Below are positions 51,051 to 62,213 of a stretch of 64,000 bases of DNA, piece by piece. This DNA is from Ampullaceana balthica. Taxonomy: Eukaryota > Mollusca > Gastropoda > Lymnaeidae. Each line of letters begins with the position of its first letter. The stretch's first letter is position 1. The stretch is from NCBI GenBank assembly GCA_944989445.1, contig CALYLW010000125.1:1386885-1450884 (forward strand), written 5' to 3'. The notes under the pieces were generated by a model. The model was given only the letters and a program-made list of their open reading frames with translations. It had not been told where the DNA came from and ran no database searches. A program made the position numbers and the translations under genes.

Positions 51051-51869
51051 GAATTTGATCGACTCCATTGATTCCACCATTTCATTTGACCTATTTGATG
51101 TATATTCTACACATGCATGTGGACATATTTCCCGAGCTGTGAACTTGTTGAAATCTATATTATAATTTAAAACATTTAAACAACCCAACCCTGCCCATTT
51201 TGTCATCAGGATTAAACTCATCGGCGTTCCCCACGATTGAAACATGATTCAGATTACGCACATCAAACTGGATGATGGCAGTAAAAATAATTGTTAGGAT
51301 GTAGCTAATGGACGTGCATTTATGAAACCAGCTCATCATTTAATGGTTTTAATTTTTTTTTCTATTCTAACTTCAATATTTTAAAACCGGATATTACGCT
51401 AGCGATAAATTCCAATCTTTATTTTCCTGGACAGTTAATATGTATGACGCACAACATTAACATTTCTAAAAAGAAATTACAAATAATATTAAGCTTTTTT
51501 CAGTAAAGGGATTTTATTCGAATGACATTTAGAATTCTAATAATAATAATAAATCCAGTTAGTTTGAAATATTATTTGTGAAGTTGAAATCAGATGAAAA
51601 ATAGAAAAAGATACTACAGATATGTAAACCCATCTTTGATTTTGAATATTTCAAGAGGGAAAGTGATCTTGACTACTTCGTTACATAAAGACATTTATTG
51701 CAGCGACTACAAAAAACAGTTGCAGCTTTTAGTGTCAACTTTTGACAACCATGACATTTTAACCAAAAAAAAGGCGAAGCAGGAACGTCATAGAAGATCT
51801 CTTTTATTCGATGGCTCTTGTCTTACTGAAATAACTATTCAAATTTTAGTGGCAACGTATGAACTAATC

Positions 51870-53716
51870 CAGTGGTTCCCAAAGTGGTCCCTACGTAAAA
51901 CCTGTTAGGTGGTCCGTGGAAAATTAAAATTGATTTTGGGGGTCCCTGAACAACGTCAGGGGGTCCGCGGAAGGTTTAACAAAAGTGATAAAATTGAGAT
52001 CCATTTTTATCATTATAGAAATTAAAATAAAAAAAACAATAAATAAAATGTATCTTTTTTCTACTAATTAAATACCATCTGAGTTGCTATCAGTCGTGGA
52101 GTACAATGTTGTGTTTCCTAGAAAAGGAATTGGAGCTACGGTAATTTTAACAGCTACAACCAATCAAAATACATGTACTTGGTTTATTGAAAGGTCACGC
52201 TTGATGCGTAAGAAATGCAAAATTCCTATCAGGAGGTCAAAAAAAATACAAGATTTTTATTAACGTGAATCAACGATGGTGTCAAGGTTGGGTAAATTTC
52301 GATGTCTCGGGAAGTTATATTTGTCTAAATTGTATCATGTATGTTATCATTAAATAATTTTTTTCAAAATGGAGCTACTGTAGCATTCCATTGAAAAATT
52401 GTATAATTATGAACAGTGGTTTATCACAACAGATATGAAAATTAGTGAACCGAAGAAAAAATGCAGACAAGACAGTGTTGTTGAATGTTTGAAAAAATGT
52501 TTAAATGGTTGGAAACATACGAAAGATGAAAAGTAATTTACTAAATTAAAAATATGTTGTTTTTTTAGGTTAAAGCTATGCCCTGACTTTCTGGCACACC
52601 TAAAATAAGCTGTACCAAATGTATTCTCATTACATTGTGTCATTCAATGACATCACTTATTTTCAGAATATCTTAGTGAAAGTTTGCAGGGATTCAATAG
52701 AATATGTCATTAGAGCAGTTTATAAAATCAAAAAGAATGCCTTCAATGAGAGATTATTTGCTTTACATTGTTTGTTACATGACAAAGACTATAATCATTT
52801 ACTTATTCACACTGAAGTACGTTGGTTATAAAATAGTGCATGTTTAAATCGATTTGATGCTCTCTTTAATTCAGTGTTGGAATTCCTGGAGGGCAAAGAT
52901 AATGATTTGCGACACAATTAACCTTAAATAATGATTATGAAAGATTTATTTGCCAAATTTATGGAAACTAATTTGAAACAACAAGGTAACCAATTCAATT
53001 TAATCAAAACTAAAAGTGTCATATCTGCGTTTGTTGCAAAACCTTTTCTGTCTTCAGTTTCCAAATCTTTGGAAATTGCAAAATAGGAGATAACGATTTT
53101 GTTGACTCACCGTCAACACTTAGGAACCATTCATGCAGACCTAAACCAAAAATTTCAGGATATTTTTCGCTTGGATAATCCCGACTGGCAGTTGAATCAT
53201 TTTGCGCGTTCAAAAATACATATGAATCCATACTAACACAAGCAGCTTATAGAAATAACCCAAAATTAAGAACTTAAACCAATGTTTGAACAAGGATACC
53301 ACAAACTCTGGTTACAAAAATAGATCCCAATTTTTAATTCCTGCATTATGGGTTATTGTACAGAAATTGTTGACTGCTTTCCCTTCTTCACGTTAATTTA
53401 GTATCGTTATGAGCCTCGTCACAAAACAAAAAAACAAAAAAACAATCGGCTAGAAATTAGAGCTGAATTTGTGGGTGCTACTCACAATCAAACATTGACT
53501 GACATAAATACACGCATAAAATCTAATCACGTTTATCCAAGTCATTGTTTAAATTTTATTTTAAACAAAAGTTATAATTTCAATAAATACTTCATCAAAA
53601 TGTCGCTTTCTTTTTTTTAAACTATACATTTAGGTAGTTTTTTCACTTGGGGGTCCGTGGACAAGTTTTGACTTTAAAAGGGGTCCACGGATAAAAAAAA
53701 AGTTTGGGAACCACTG
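51870..53716 (+). mobile_element. hAT DNA transposon, 1,847 bp
   Basis: The terminal inverted repeats are CAGTGGTTCCCAAAG at the left and the complement of CAGTGGTTCCCAAAC at the right. Perfect 8-bp target duplications AACTAATC lie at 51,862-51,869 and 53,717-53,724. The subterminal regions contain 'ggtccgtgg'-type repeats in inverse orientation. The termini and 8-bp duplication are those of the hAT superfamily. It lies in the large host intron. The transposase inside is decayed, so the element is not autonomous now. Confidence 0.95.
52430..53580 (+). pseudogene. Decayed hAT transposase (ZBED5/GTF2IRD2-like group)
   Basis: Interrupted coding sequence inside the hAT element. The clearest open segment (52,619-52,831) ends with HTEVRWL, a hallmark of this transposase group. 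It is followed after a stop by 'CLNRFDALFNSVLEFLEGK', a segment ending FRLDNPDWQLN near 53,190, and a C-terminal dimerisation-like region (CTEIVDCFPF, then SLVTKQKN) near 53,350-53,440. Stop codons occur in every part and frames shift, so no functional protein can be made. Family assignment rests on recognised motifs. The BED zinc finger expected at the N-terminus was not found. Confidence 0.8.
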
Positions 53717-54080
53717 AACTAATCGAACAATTTTACACAATTTTAGTGTAATTTTCAAGTTAAGATTTTCGAAATGTAAATTCGTAAATTTATTATCCGT
53801 TTTTTCCCCCAGCTTATTCGTTTGTTAAGGATCTGTGGTCAATGAAAATTGTTATTGTCCACACTATTAATTTCTAATGTTTGGTGCAAAAGCCTATGTG
53901 GGTTTTCCGCGCCCTTGGCCTAATTTATTTTTCTCGCCTTTGACAAATGGATATGAACAAATAGGTAGGAAAATACTAATTTTAAATAGATTGAAGGATT
54001 AGCCCTCGGCGCCTTTGCCAACTGCCCCGATGCCAAGTCATTGTTACGCCTCGGGTTTGGTTGATAATTTATTATGTAAA

Positions 54081-55709
54081 TCTAATATATAAAGATGAAA
54101 GTTTGTGTGTTTGTTTGTTTGTGTGTTTGTTTGTTACCAATGGAAATCCACACCGTTGGACCCAGGATGCTGAAATTTTGCATGGGGCTCTCATTCGACC
54201 CTAGACAGGTCGTAGGCTATGTTTCAACCCCAGGTGACCACCCCTAGGGTAAGGGGGCCCATAATCAGAAAATGTAGAGCCAAATAAAGACAAAATAAAT
54301 TCTCATTTCGATATTGAACAGCTTCATGCGGGCATTCAAAACGAGTTCATTTTGGTGCGTTATTTTTTACAATACTTTATTTTTAGCTGTGCGCTTTCAA
54401 AAATCTTTTATTGTCAAATTACGGTGCGCACCTTTTCGTGTACGCATCTAAAAGTGAGCAGTGTAATTTTATTATTATAACATTCATATTTGTTTTGGCC
54501 TTGCGGTACAAAACAGTGGCCTTTTATACAAATACTTTCTTGATATTATAGATCTGTTAACACTATTTCATTACATTTGTCACACGATGTATGGTATTTA
54601 TTTTTAAATTAAGAGTTTTATTATGTTGTTTCTAATGACTCAAATTTTAATTTAAACAAATAAAAGAAATTGCCCAAGTCAAAAAAGCTTAATCGTAATT
54701 TAGAGGAACTATACGTTTGTTTTTCTTAAAATTTGTTGCGTGTTCTATATTAATTTTTCTTGCTTATTTTACTTGCTCAATCCCTTAAATTTAATTATTA
54801 AAGTAAATCATCAAGGACTATTACATGCATATAAAAGCCTACGACCAATGCTGTGTTTTTTTTATTACATACGCTCTATAAATTTACAATTTAAACCTTT
54901 CTACCGGACTTATAAACATAAGCATATTAAACTCAATACAAGTGAACCTATAAGCAATTAATTAAGTTGGGCGGCGAATTGAATATGCCATGGTCATTAC
55001 GCTGTTGCGGAATAACAAAAGCCATTTTAAAAATAGATGTTTAGTCAAACATAGCATCTTTTTTTCCTATTTCGTAAATAATTTATTTATTTTGCAGAAA
55101 CTAAATCTGGTGTTTGAAATATAATTTACAAACTATGATGTCCCATCGGGAAAGATGACCCAAAACATCACTTGAATTCATTTTTAAAATTATACCTATT
55201 ACATAAAAGCCGTAAATTTAAATCGTATAACATAGAGACAAATATAAAAAAGCATTATATATCATTTCCATATTAAAACACTAATAAATAAAGACTATCA
55301 AAAAGTATACAATTTATTTTTGGAGCAGTACTGCATTATAAGACTTCATTTTAAGCGCCCGCCTTTAAATTAACTTTAATTGACTAAAAATTGACTATAA
55401 TTTGTTCACTTTTGTCCCTTTCTACAAAACGGTCCATTTAGCGATGGATTCCAAAATCTTATATGTTGCTGTTTCACCAAGGGATACAATTCTTTTTTGA
55501 TTCCCGTTTTGAGATAAGACATTATATTTTGTAAAAAAAAATTCCTGTTTTTGTTTCTGGAAATTAGATAAAGGGCGATTTTTACTCATTACTTTTAGTT
55601 CAGAGTTGAGTCGTGCTTAATTGTTTTTAGTATGATTCGTAAATTTTACAGACTTTTAGTCAAATGGGAAGTTGGACAATTAGTGAGAGGGGGCTTAGGC
55701 TTTTATTAG
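54081..55709 (+). mobile_element. Non-autonomous Helitron fragment, plus orientation
   Basis: A clear Helitron 5' end (TCTAATATATAAAGATGAAA after A) is followed by GTTTG-rich sequence and a block containing 'tgctgaaattttgcatgg'. The interior matches the element at 23,215-25,770, for example the 'acggtgcgca...ttttcgtgtacgc' block near 54,420 against 23,600. The right boundary is uncertain: a TTAG|T at 55,706-55,710 after a G-rich stretch may be a decayed CTAG|T terminus. No coding capacity is seen. An alternative is that this 5' end belongs to the autonomous element ending at 62,231, with later insertions between. Confidence 0.6.
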
Positions 55710-55839
55710 TATAGAAAAGGGGAGGGCACTAAATGAAGTTAATCAAGAGAAATGCAAAAAAAATAAGAAGAAAGTAAATCGTTGCATACACATACATACT
55801 TAACAAATAACTATTTGAATATTTTCAACAACATAATAA

Positions 55840-56045
55840 AACTTGCTCATTACTATAAACTTACTTATTAAAGTTAAGAATCAATGATCTTGACATGCAT
55901 ATAAAGGCCTAGGACCTATGTTGTCATTTCATGTTTACATAATTTTATGTTTACATAAGCTAAACAAATTAACTATTTAAACTTTAGCTAACGAACTTAT
56001 TAAGAAAGTCATTAAACTTAACACAAGTGAACCTAAAGATCACTA
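55840..56045 (+). repeat. Second copy of Helitron internal block
   Basis: About 200 bp here repeats 54,770-54,960 in direct orientation. Shared strings include 'gacatgcatataaa' against 'tacatgcatataaa' and 'acacaagtgaacctaaa' against 'atacaagtgaacctata'. The same block occurs twice inside the 23.2-25.8 kb element, so internal duplication is a habit of this family. Confidence 0.65.
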
Positions 56046-56049
56046 ATTC

Positions 56050-56480
56050 CGTGTAGTTAGAAGCATAAAACTCTGGGTGGTTGTTAAGTACACTTCCGTG
56101 GTGGTAACGAGCAAAAAAAATATTTAAATATCAATTTTCATATAGCCCATATAATGAAAAAAACGTCTTTGTGCCCCCGGCCCCCATGACTGAATTGCAA
56201 CTTTTTTACGCAAATGATCGTCGTGAGAGGCTACTCAACAACTTCCCAAAGTTTCATGCTTCTACCTACACGCGAAATTGGAGAATTCAATTAGTGATGA
56301 GTCAGTTTTTTATATAAGAAAAAAAACTACATAGCCTATGACCTGTCCCGGGTCAAATGAGGGTCCCATGCAAAATTTCAGCACCTAGGTCCAACGGTGT
56401 GGCATTCTATGAGTAACAAAACAAACAAAAGAAACAAACAAAAGAAACAAACAAACAAACTTTCATCTTTATATATTAGA
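56050..56480 (-). mobile_element. Helitron 5' end, minus orientation
   Basis: Read on the minus strand from 56,480, the sequence starts with the same TC end as 54,081, preceded by A. It then has GTTTG/GTTTC repeats and a homologous block (CCACACCGTTGGACC, then GCTGAAATTTTGCATGGG) down to about 56,320. Beyond that it continues with Helitron-like sequence to roughly 56,050. No 3' terminus in this orientation was identified. With 54,081 it forms an imperfect inverted repeat of about 150 bp. Confidence 0.7.
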
Positions 56481-57345
56481 TGGGGTTTTCCCGCTTTGGG
56501 AATGTCAATGTTTGACTGTTGCACAGTGCGCACTATTTTGACACATGCTTGGTGTGACGTAGTTTGGTGTGGGATGACGACAATAGAGAGATATGCTAGA
56601 GGGACGATTTTGTAGCGGAGAGCACGCACAGTGTTGTTATTATTTTGCCTTGAAGGATTTCTTTGTTCAATTAAAATATTGATTCTTCTGATGGTGTTTT
56701 TACTTATTGAGTTGAAGCCTTGTGAGTCATAAAAATCATTAGAACTTGACATTCTTAAGAAGAACAAATGAAATTAATCTCTTTAGAATGTGTTTTTTAA
56801 GATTTTACAATAACTAACCCTACCTAACCAAACTTGAAGTAGTAAACAAGTTTATATATTAGCTTATCTAATACCTTTCAGCCATTTAGTGGTGCTAATG
56901 GAATAAATTAAATTCATCTGTTCATTGATGTTAAGAAGGATGAATTAAATACATATATTTATTGATCTTGTGAAGGTTAAATTAAATAAATCTCTTCTGA
57001 ATATTTTTTTTTGGATCTTATAATCAATACAAAATATCACTAAACAAATTATATATCCAAAACTTAAATTAACACTTCACCTGTTTTACAAATGTCTAAA
57101 CACAATTGATGTGTCCGAATTAAACAAATAGTCATGGGGTAGCAAAATTTAAACTAATTTAATAATTTACTTATAAGTTACTTATTTATCTAAGTTACTT
57201 ATAAGTTTATTGATGCTAAAAGGGGGGGGGGAACCTTCAGTATGGTATTTAAGAAGAAAGTTTTAACAAAGGGAAATACTTAAAAGCAGTTGTACACTAA
57301 AACAATATATAAGCTATTATGTTCCAATCTTTCTTCAGAGAAATC

Positions 57346-60300
57346 ATGCCCCCAAAAAGAAAAACTCAATTAGGTCGTGTTTCTAAAACGGCAAAGAAGC
57401 AAGCCTTACATAGAGAAAATGAAACGAATGAACAAACACAGGCAAGACTTGCTGTTGAGAGAGAAAGAGTTTCAATCAGAAGAGCTAATGAAACCAGTGA
57501 ACAAACACAGACAAGACTTGATGATAAGAGAGAAAGAGTTTCAATCAGAAGAGCTAATGAAACCAGTGAACAAACACAGGCAAGACTTGATGATGAGAGA
57601 GAAAGAGTTTCAATCAGAAGAGCTAATGAAACCAGTGAACAAACACAGGCAAGACTTGATAATGAGAGAGAAAGAGTTTCAATCAGAAGAGCTAATGAAA
57701 CCAGTGAACAAACACAGGCAAGACTTGATGATGAGAGAGAAAGAGTTTCAATCAGAAGAGCTAATGAAACCAATAAACAAGCACAGGCAAGACTTGATGA
57801 AAAAAGAGTCAGATCTTCAATGAGAAGAGCAAATGAAACAAATAAACAAACCCAAATAAGACTTGCAGACCAGAGAAATGGAAATTTAAACAGAAGAAGA
57901 AATGAAATGCAGCAAGACCTAAAAGGTGCTGCTCATCAATATGACCCAGATATTCCATACCATCAACATGAAAAGGTCAACATTGGTGAGATGAACTTGA
58001 TCTGCAAGCATTGCAGTGCATTTAAATGGAAAGATGAGCACCCTGGAATGTGCTGTTCAAATGGCAAAGTTAAACTAGAGACTCTGCAACATCCACCTGA
58101 GCCACTTGATCATTTGCTTCAAGGTGTATCTCAAACGTCTAAACGCTTCCTAGCCAACATCAGAAAATACAACTCATGCTTTCAAATGACATCTTTTGGT
58201 GCCAGCAAAGAAATTCGTGAACAAGGATTCATGCCAACATTTAAAGTTCAAGGCCAAATTTATCACAGGGCTGGATCTCTGCTGCCAGCTGAAGGCGAAC
58301 CACAGTTTCTGCAGATCTATTTCATGGGAGACCAAGCTAGAGAAGTCCAACAAAGATGTGCAAACTTTCCAGACTTGCAACAAAATGTTGTTTTGGAGTT
58401 GCAAGAACTCCTACATGCAAACAATGCCTACCTTCAAATTTTCAAGACAGCTCTAGAAAGAATGCCAACTGATGAATACAAAGTTGTGATACGAGCTGAC
58501 AAAGCACCAAGACATGAACACCAAAGGCGGTTCAATGTACCAACATTTGATGAAGTGGCCATTGTCATGGTAGGAAATGAATTTGACAGACGTGACATTG
58601 TCCTTCAAAAGCGAAACAACCTTCTCCAAAGAGTTGCAGAAACTCATCGCTCTTATGATGCTCTGCAATACCCCCTAATGTTTTGGCAAGGTGAAGATGG
58701 GTACTCCTTTGGCATTCCTCAGACAAACCCAGACACGGGAAACAATGTTTTGGGTAAAAAGGTTACAGCAATGGACTTTTATGCATATCGAATCATGATT
58801 CGCAGTGGTGAAGATAACCATCTCTTGAAATTTAGACAGCTGTTCCATCAATTCATCGTAGATATGTACGCGAAAATTGAAAGTGAACGCTTGCTCTACA
58901 TCCGTCTAAATCAAAAGAAGCTGAGAGTTGAAGACTACATTCACCTCAGAGATGCCATTGCAAATGATGCCAATCCAAATGATCTGGGGAAAATGGTTAT
59001 CTTGCCAGCAACATTTACAGGAAGTCCAAGACACATGCATGAGTACACTCAAGATGCTATGACTTATGTCAGAAATTATGGAAGGCCAGATTTGTTTATC
59101 ACCTTTACATGCAATCCACTATGGCAAGAAATTCAGGCTCATCTTTTACCTGGCCAATCAGCAGTGGATCGACATGATTTGGTTGCTAGAGTCTTCAAAC
59201 GAAAACTATCAAAATTAATGGGAGTCATTACAAAAAGTCATGTCTATGGTGAAACGAGATGCTGGATGTACTCAATTGAATGGCAGAAGAGAGGCTTACC
59301 CCATGCACACATCCTAATCTGGCTGATGAAAAAATTACGACCTAATCAAATTGACAATGTAATCTCAGCAGAAATACCAAACTCTACACAAGATAATTTT
59401 TTGTTTGAAATTGTTGTGAAAAATATGCTGCATGGACCCTGTGGAAACTTGAACAGAAACTCTGCTTGCATGGTTGATGGGAAATGCTCAAAAAAATATC
59501 CAAGGAATTTGATACAAGAAACTAAAACTGGTGAAGATGGCTATCCTGTGTACAGACGCCGTAAACCAGGAGATGGTGGTTTTACTGCAAAAATCAAAAT
59601 GAAGGTTGGTTCAACATATCAAGAAATAGAAATGGACAACAGATGGGTGGTTCCCTACACTCCAATTTTGACAAAAATGTTTCAAGCTCACATAAATGTC
59701 GAATCTTGCCAATCTGTCAAGGCCATCAAATACATCTGCAAGTACGTCAATAAAGGAAGTGACCAGGCCGTTTTTGGTCTTGAAGGAAACCAAGAGAATC
59801 CAGATGAGGTGCAAAAATTTCTAATGGGTCGTTACATCAGCAGTAATGAAGCAGTCTGGAGAATTTTGAATTTCCAAATTCATGAACGGTATCCAACAGT
59901 TGTTCACTTGAGTGTTCATCTTGAAAATGGGCAAAGAGTATACTTCAACCAAGAAAATATATATCATCAAATTCTGGAGCCACCAAGAACAACTTTGACA
60001 GCTTTTTTTCAACTGTGCCAACAAGACGACTTTGCAAAAACCATTCTCTATTGTGTTGTTCCAAGGTACTATACTTGGAATGCTTCTCAAAAAATATTTA
60101 AACGCCGAAAACAAGGAGCAGATGTTGAATATCATCCAGGGATAAAATCTTCAGATGCATTGGGACGTGTGTACACCGTTCACCCATCTAATGCAGAATG
60201 CTTCTTTTTGAGGATGCTACTTCATGTTGTTAGAGGACCAACATCCTACACTGACTTAAAAACTGTTGATGGTCATGTGTGTGCTACATTTAGGGAAGCT

Positions 60301-62172
60301 TGCCAAATGCAAGGGCTACTAGAAAACGATCACCATTGGGTCTTGACCATGGAGGAGGCATGTACATCTCAATCACCTACCCGTTTGAGACATCTGTTTT
60401 CAATTTTGCTGACAACATGCGCTGTTTCTAATCCACTTGCTCTCTGGGATACATTTAAAACATATTTGAGTGAGGACATTATGTTGCAAACCAAGAGAGA
60501 GAATCAAACACTGCTAATTGAGTTCTCTAATGAGATTTACAAAAGGTGTCTTATGTTGTTGGAGGATTTGTGTGTATCAATGTCAGGAAGGAATCTTGAC
60601 CAGTTTGGGTTACCAACGCCTCGAAGAAATGAAAACAATCTTCAGAATAGTGAAATTCTACGAGAACAAAATTATAACACAAATGAATTGATGACCTATG
60701 TCTCAGAAAATCAACCACGTTTAGTTGAGGATCAAAGAGCTGCCTACATTCACATCTTAGAACTGGTTACCTCAAAAAAAGGTGGAATCATATTCCTTGA
60801 TGCTCCAGGAGGTACAGGTAAAACATTTGTGATCAATTTGCTCTTGGCTACAATCAGACGAGACAAAGGTATTGCTCTAGCCGTTGCTTCTTCTGGCATA
60901 GCATCAACATTGCTTGCCGGGGGTAGAACAGCTCATTCTGCCTTCAAGTTACCTTTGAACATGAACCATTCTGAGAATGTAACCTGCAACATATCAAAAG
61001 GATCAGGAAAGGCCAAGGTACTAGAACAGTGTTCTCTCATTGTCTGGGATGAGTGTACAATGTCACACAAGCGAGCTCTTGAAGCCTTGAACAACACTCT
61101 TCAGGATTTAAAAGGAAACACAAAACTAATGGGAGGAACAGTTGTGGTATTAGCTGGAGATTTTCGACAAACTTTGCCTGTCATTCCAAGGTCAACACCA
61201 AGCGATGAGTTGAATGCCTTCCTCAAAGCTTCAACTCTGTGGAAACAGGTCAAGAAAATGACTCTGACCACCAACATGAGAGTCCATTTACATGGAGATA
61301 ATGCAGCAGGCTACTTCTCACATCAATTGCTTCAACTTGGCGATGGAAAGTGGCAGGTAGACCCAGCATCAGGAACAGTTTCTTTCCCATCAAATTTTTG
61401 CACTGTAGCAAAGTCACTTGAAGAGTTGAAACTTGCCGTTTTTCCAAACATCCAAGACCAGTTTAAAAATCCTGAGTGGTTGTGCGAAAGGGCCATTCTT
61501 GCTCCAAAGAATTCAAGTGTCAACAGCATCAATTCTCAAATTCAAAATTTTCTACCAGGCATTTCAAAAAACTACAAATCTATTGATACGGTTACAGATC
61601 CGGCCCAAGCTGTTTACTATCCAACAGAATTTTTGAATTCATTAGATCCTCCTGGCATGCCATCACATAACTTGGAACTTAAAATCGGAGCTCCTATCAT
61701 ACTTCTGAGAAATTTGGATCCCCCTAAACTATGCAATGGAACACGATTGAGCATCAAGCATCTCTTACCTCATGTAATAGAAGCCACAATTTTGACAGGC
61801 TGCGCCAAAGGAGAAGATGTCTTCATCCCAAGAATTCCACTCATACCAACAGATATGCCTTTTGATTTCAAGCGCCTCCAGTTTCCAATCAGGCTTGCAT
61901 TTGCCATGTCTATCAACAAGGCACAGGGACAGTCTTTAAAAGTGGCAGGCATTGTACTTGAGGAAGCATGCTTTGCCCACGGACAGCTATATGTGGCATG
62001 TTCTAGAGTTGGGTCACCAACAAATCTTTTCATTTTTGCACCAGACGGAAAAACCAAAAATATAGTCTATCGACAAGCCATAATATATGCACTATATAAA
62101 TTACATGTACTAATTTTTAATTACATTTCAATTTATTTTTTAAATTGTTTTTCAATGAATGAATTGAAATAG
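57346..62172 (+). CDS. Helitron Rep-helicase (rolling-circle transposase)
   Basis: Transposase of a Helitron. It should nick and rejoin DNA ends through an HUH-type Rep domain and unwind with a Pif1-like helicase. Numbering is from the first in-frame Met at 57,319 (1,617 codons); the Met at 57,346, followed by PPKRK, looks the better start. Residues 35-195 are seven 23-residue charged repeats. A C-x2-C...CC zinc-binding-like cluster follows (C229, C232, C245, C246). The Helitron-like N domain begins near 487. Rep motif 1 FITFTCNP is at 593-600, the HUH motif HAH at 662-664, and the two-tyrosine motif YICKYVNKG at 805-813 (Y805, Y809). Helicase motifs are Walker A GGTGKT at 1164-1169, WDEC at 1243-1246, GDFRQ shortly after, INKAQGQ at 1532-1538 and VACSR at 1559-1563. 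No frameshift or stop interrupts the frame and all key residues are present. The last ~35 residues are AT-rich and may be terminal read-through. It lies inside a host intron, same strand. Confidence 0.96.
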   Translation: MPPKRKTQLGRVSKTAKKQALHRENETNEQTQARLAVERERVSIRRANETSEQTQTRLDDKRERVSIRRANETSEQTQARLDDERERVSIRRANETSEQTQARLDNERERVSIRRANETSEQTQARLDDERERVSIRRANETNKQAQARLDEKRVRSSMRRANETNKQTQIRLADQRNGNLNRRRNEMQQDLKGAAHQYDPDIPYHQHEKVNIGEMNLICKHCSAFKWKDEHPGMCCSNGKVKLETLQHPPEPLDHLLQGVSQTSKRFLANIRKYNSCFQMTSFGASKEIREQGFMPTFKVQGQIYHRAGSLLPAEGEPQFLQIYFMGDQAREVQQRCANFPDLQQNVVLELQELLHANNAYLQIFKTALERMPTDEYKVVIRADKAPRHEHQRRFNVPTFDEVAIVMVGNEFDRRDIVLQKRNNLLQRVAETHRSYDALQYPLMFWQGEDGYSFGIPQTNPDTGNNVLGKKVTAMDFYAYRIMIRSGEDNHLLKFRQLFHQFIVDMYAKIESERLLYIRLNQKKLRVEDYIHLRDAIANDANPNDLGKMVILPATFTGSPRHMHEYTQDAMTYVRNYGRPDLFITFTCNPLWQEIQAHLLPGQSAVDRHDLVARVFKRKLSKLMGVITKSHVYGETRCWMYSIEWQKRGLPHAHILIWLMKKLRPNQIDNVISAEIPNSTQDNFLFEIVVKNMLHGPCGNLNRNSACMVDGKCSKKYPRNLIQETKTGEDGYPVYRRRKPGDGGFTAKIKMKVGSTYQEIEMDNRWVVPYTPILTKMFQAHINVESCQSVKAIKYICKYVNKGSDQAVFGLEGNQENPDEVQKFLMGRYISSNEAVWRILNFQIHERYPTVVHLSVHLENGQRVYFNQENIYHQILEPPRTTLTAFFQLCQQDDFAKTILYCVVPRYYTWNASQKIFKRRKQGADVEYHPGIKSSDALGRVYTVHPSNAECFFLRMLLHVVRGPTSYTDLKTVDGHVCATFREACQMQGLLENDHHWVLTMEEACTSQSPTRLRHLFSILLTTCAVSNPLALWDTFKTYLSEDIMLQTKRENQTLLIEFSNEIYKRCLMLLEDLCVSMSGRNLDQFGLPTPRRNENNLQNSEILREQNYNTNELMTYVSENQPRLVEDQRAAYIHILELVTSKKGGIIFLDAPGGTGKTFVINLLLATIRRDKGIALAVASSGIASTLLAGGRTAHSAFKLPLNMNHSENVTCNISKGSGKAKVLEQCSLIVWDECTMSHKRALEALNNTLQDLKGNTKLMGGTVVVLAGDFRQTLPVIPRSTPSDELNAFLKASTLWKQVKKMTLTTNMRVHLHGDNAAGYFSHQLLQLGDGKWQVDPASGTVSFPSNFCTVAKSLEELKLAVFPNIQDQFKNPEWLCERAILAPKNSSVNSINSQIQNFLPGISKNYKSIDTVTDPAQAVYYPTEFLNSLDPPGMPSHNLELKIGAPIILLRNLDPPKLCNGTRLSIKHLLPHVIEATILTGCAKGEDVFIPRIPLIPTDMPFDFKRLQFPIRLAFAMSINKAQGQSLKVAGIVLEEACFAHGQLYVACSRVGSPTNLFIFAPDGKTKNIVYRQAIIYALYKLHVLIFNYISIYFLNCFSMNELK
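57421..57909 (+). repeat. 69-bp in-frame tandem repeat in the Helitron gene
   Basis: Seven 69-bp units encode 23-residue repeats beginning ETNEQ, ETSEQ or ETNKQ and ending near SIRRAN. The middle units are almost identical and the outer ones diverged, which suggests recent expansion from the centre. The antisense strand is also open here (57,366-57,773), but that is a by-product of the repeat. The repeat is charged and probably helical. Confidence 0.93.
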
Positions 62173-62213
62173 TTTTTTTAAAAATCTGTTGACTATTATT
62201 TTAATCGTGCGAC

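Noticed and set aside
50194..51245. Five overlapping minus-strand hydrophobic frames up to 276 codons
   Set aside because: Arithmetic by-product of the 19-bp array, which lacks stops in any minus frame.
51594..51908. 104-codon frame just left of the hAT element
   Set aside because: Its end runs into the transposon; AT-rich composition and no recognisable domain. Kept only as a possibility.
57366..57823. 135- and 148-codon frames overlapping the Helitron start
   Set aside because: Shadows of the 69-bp repeat in the real Helitron frame.
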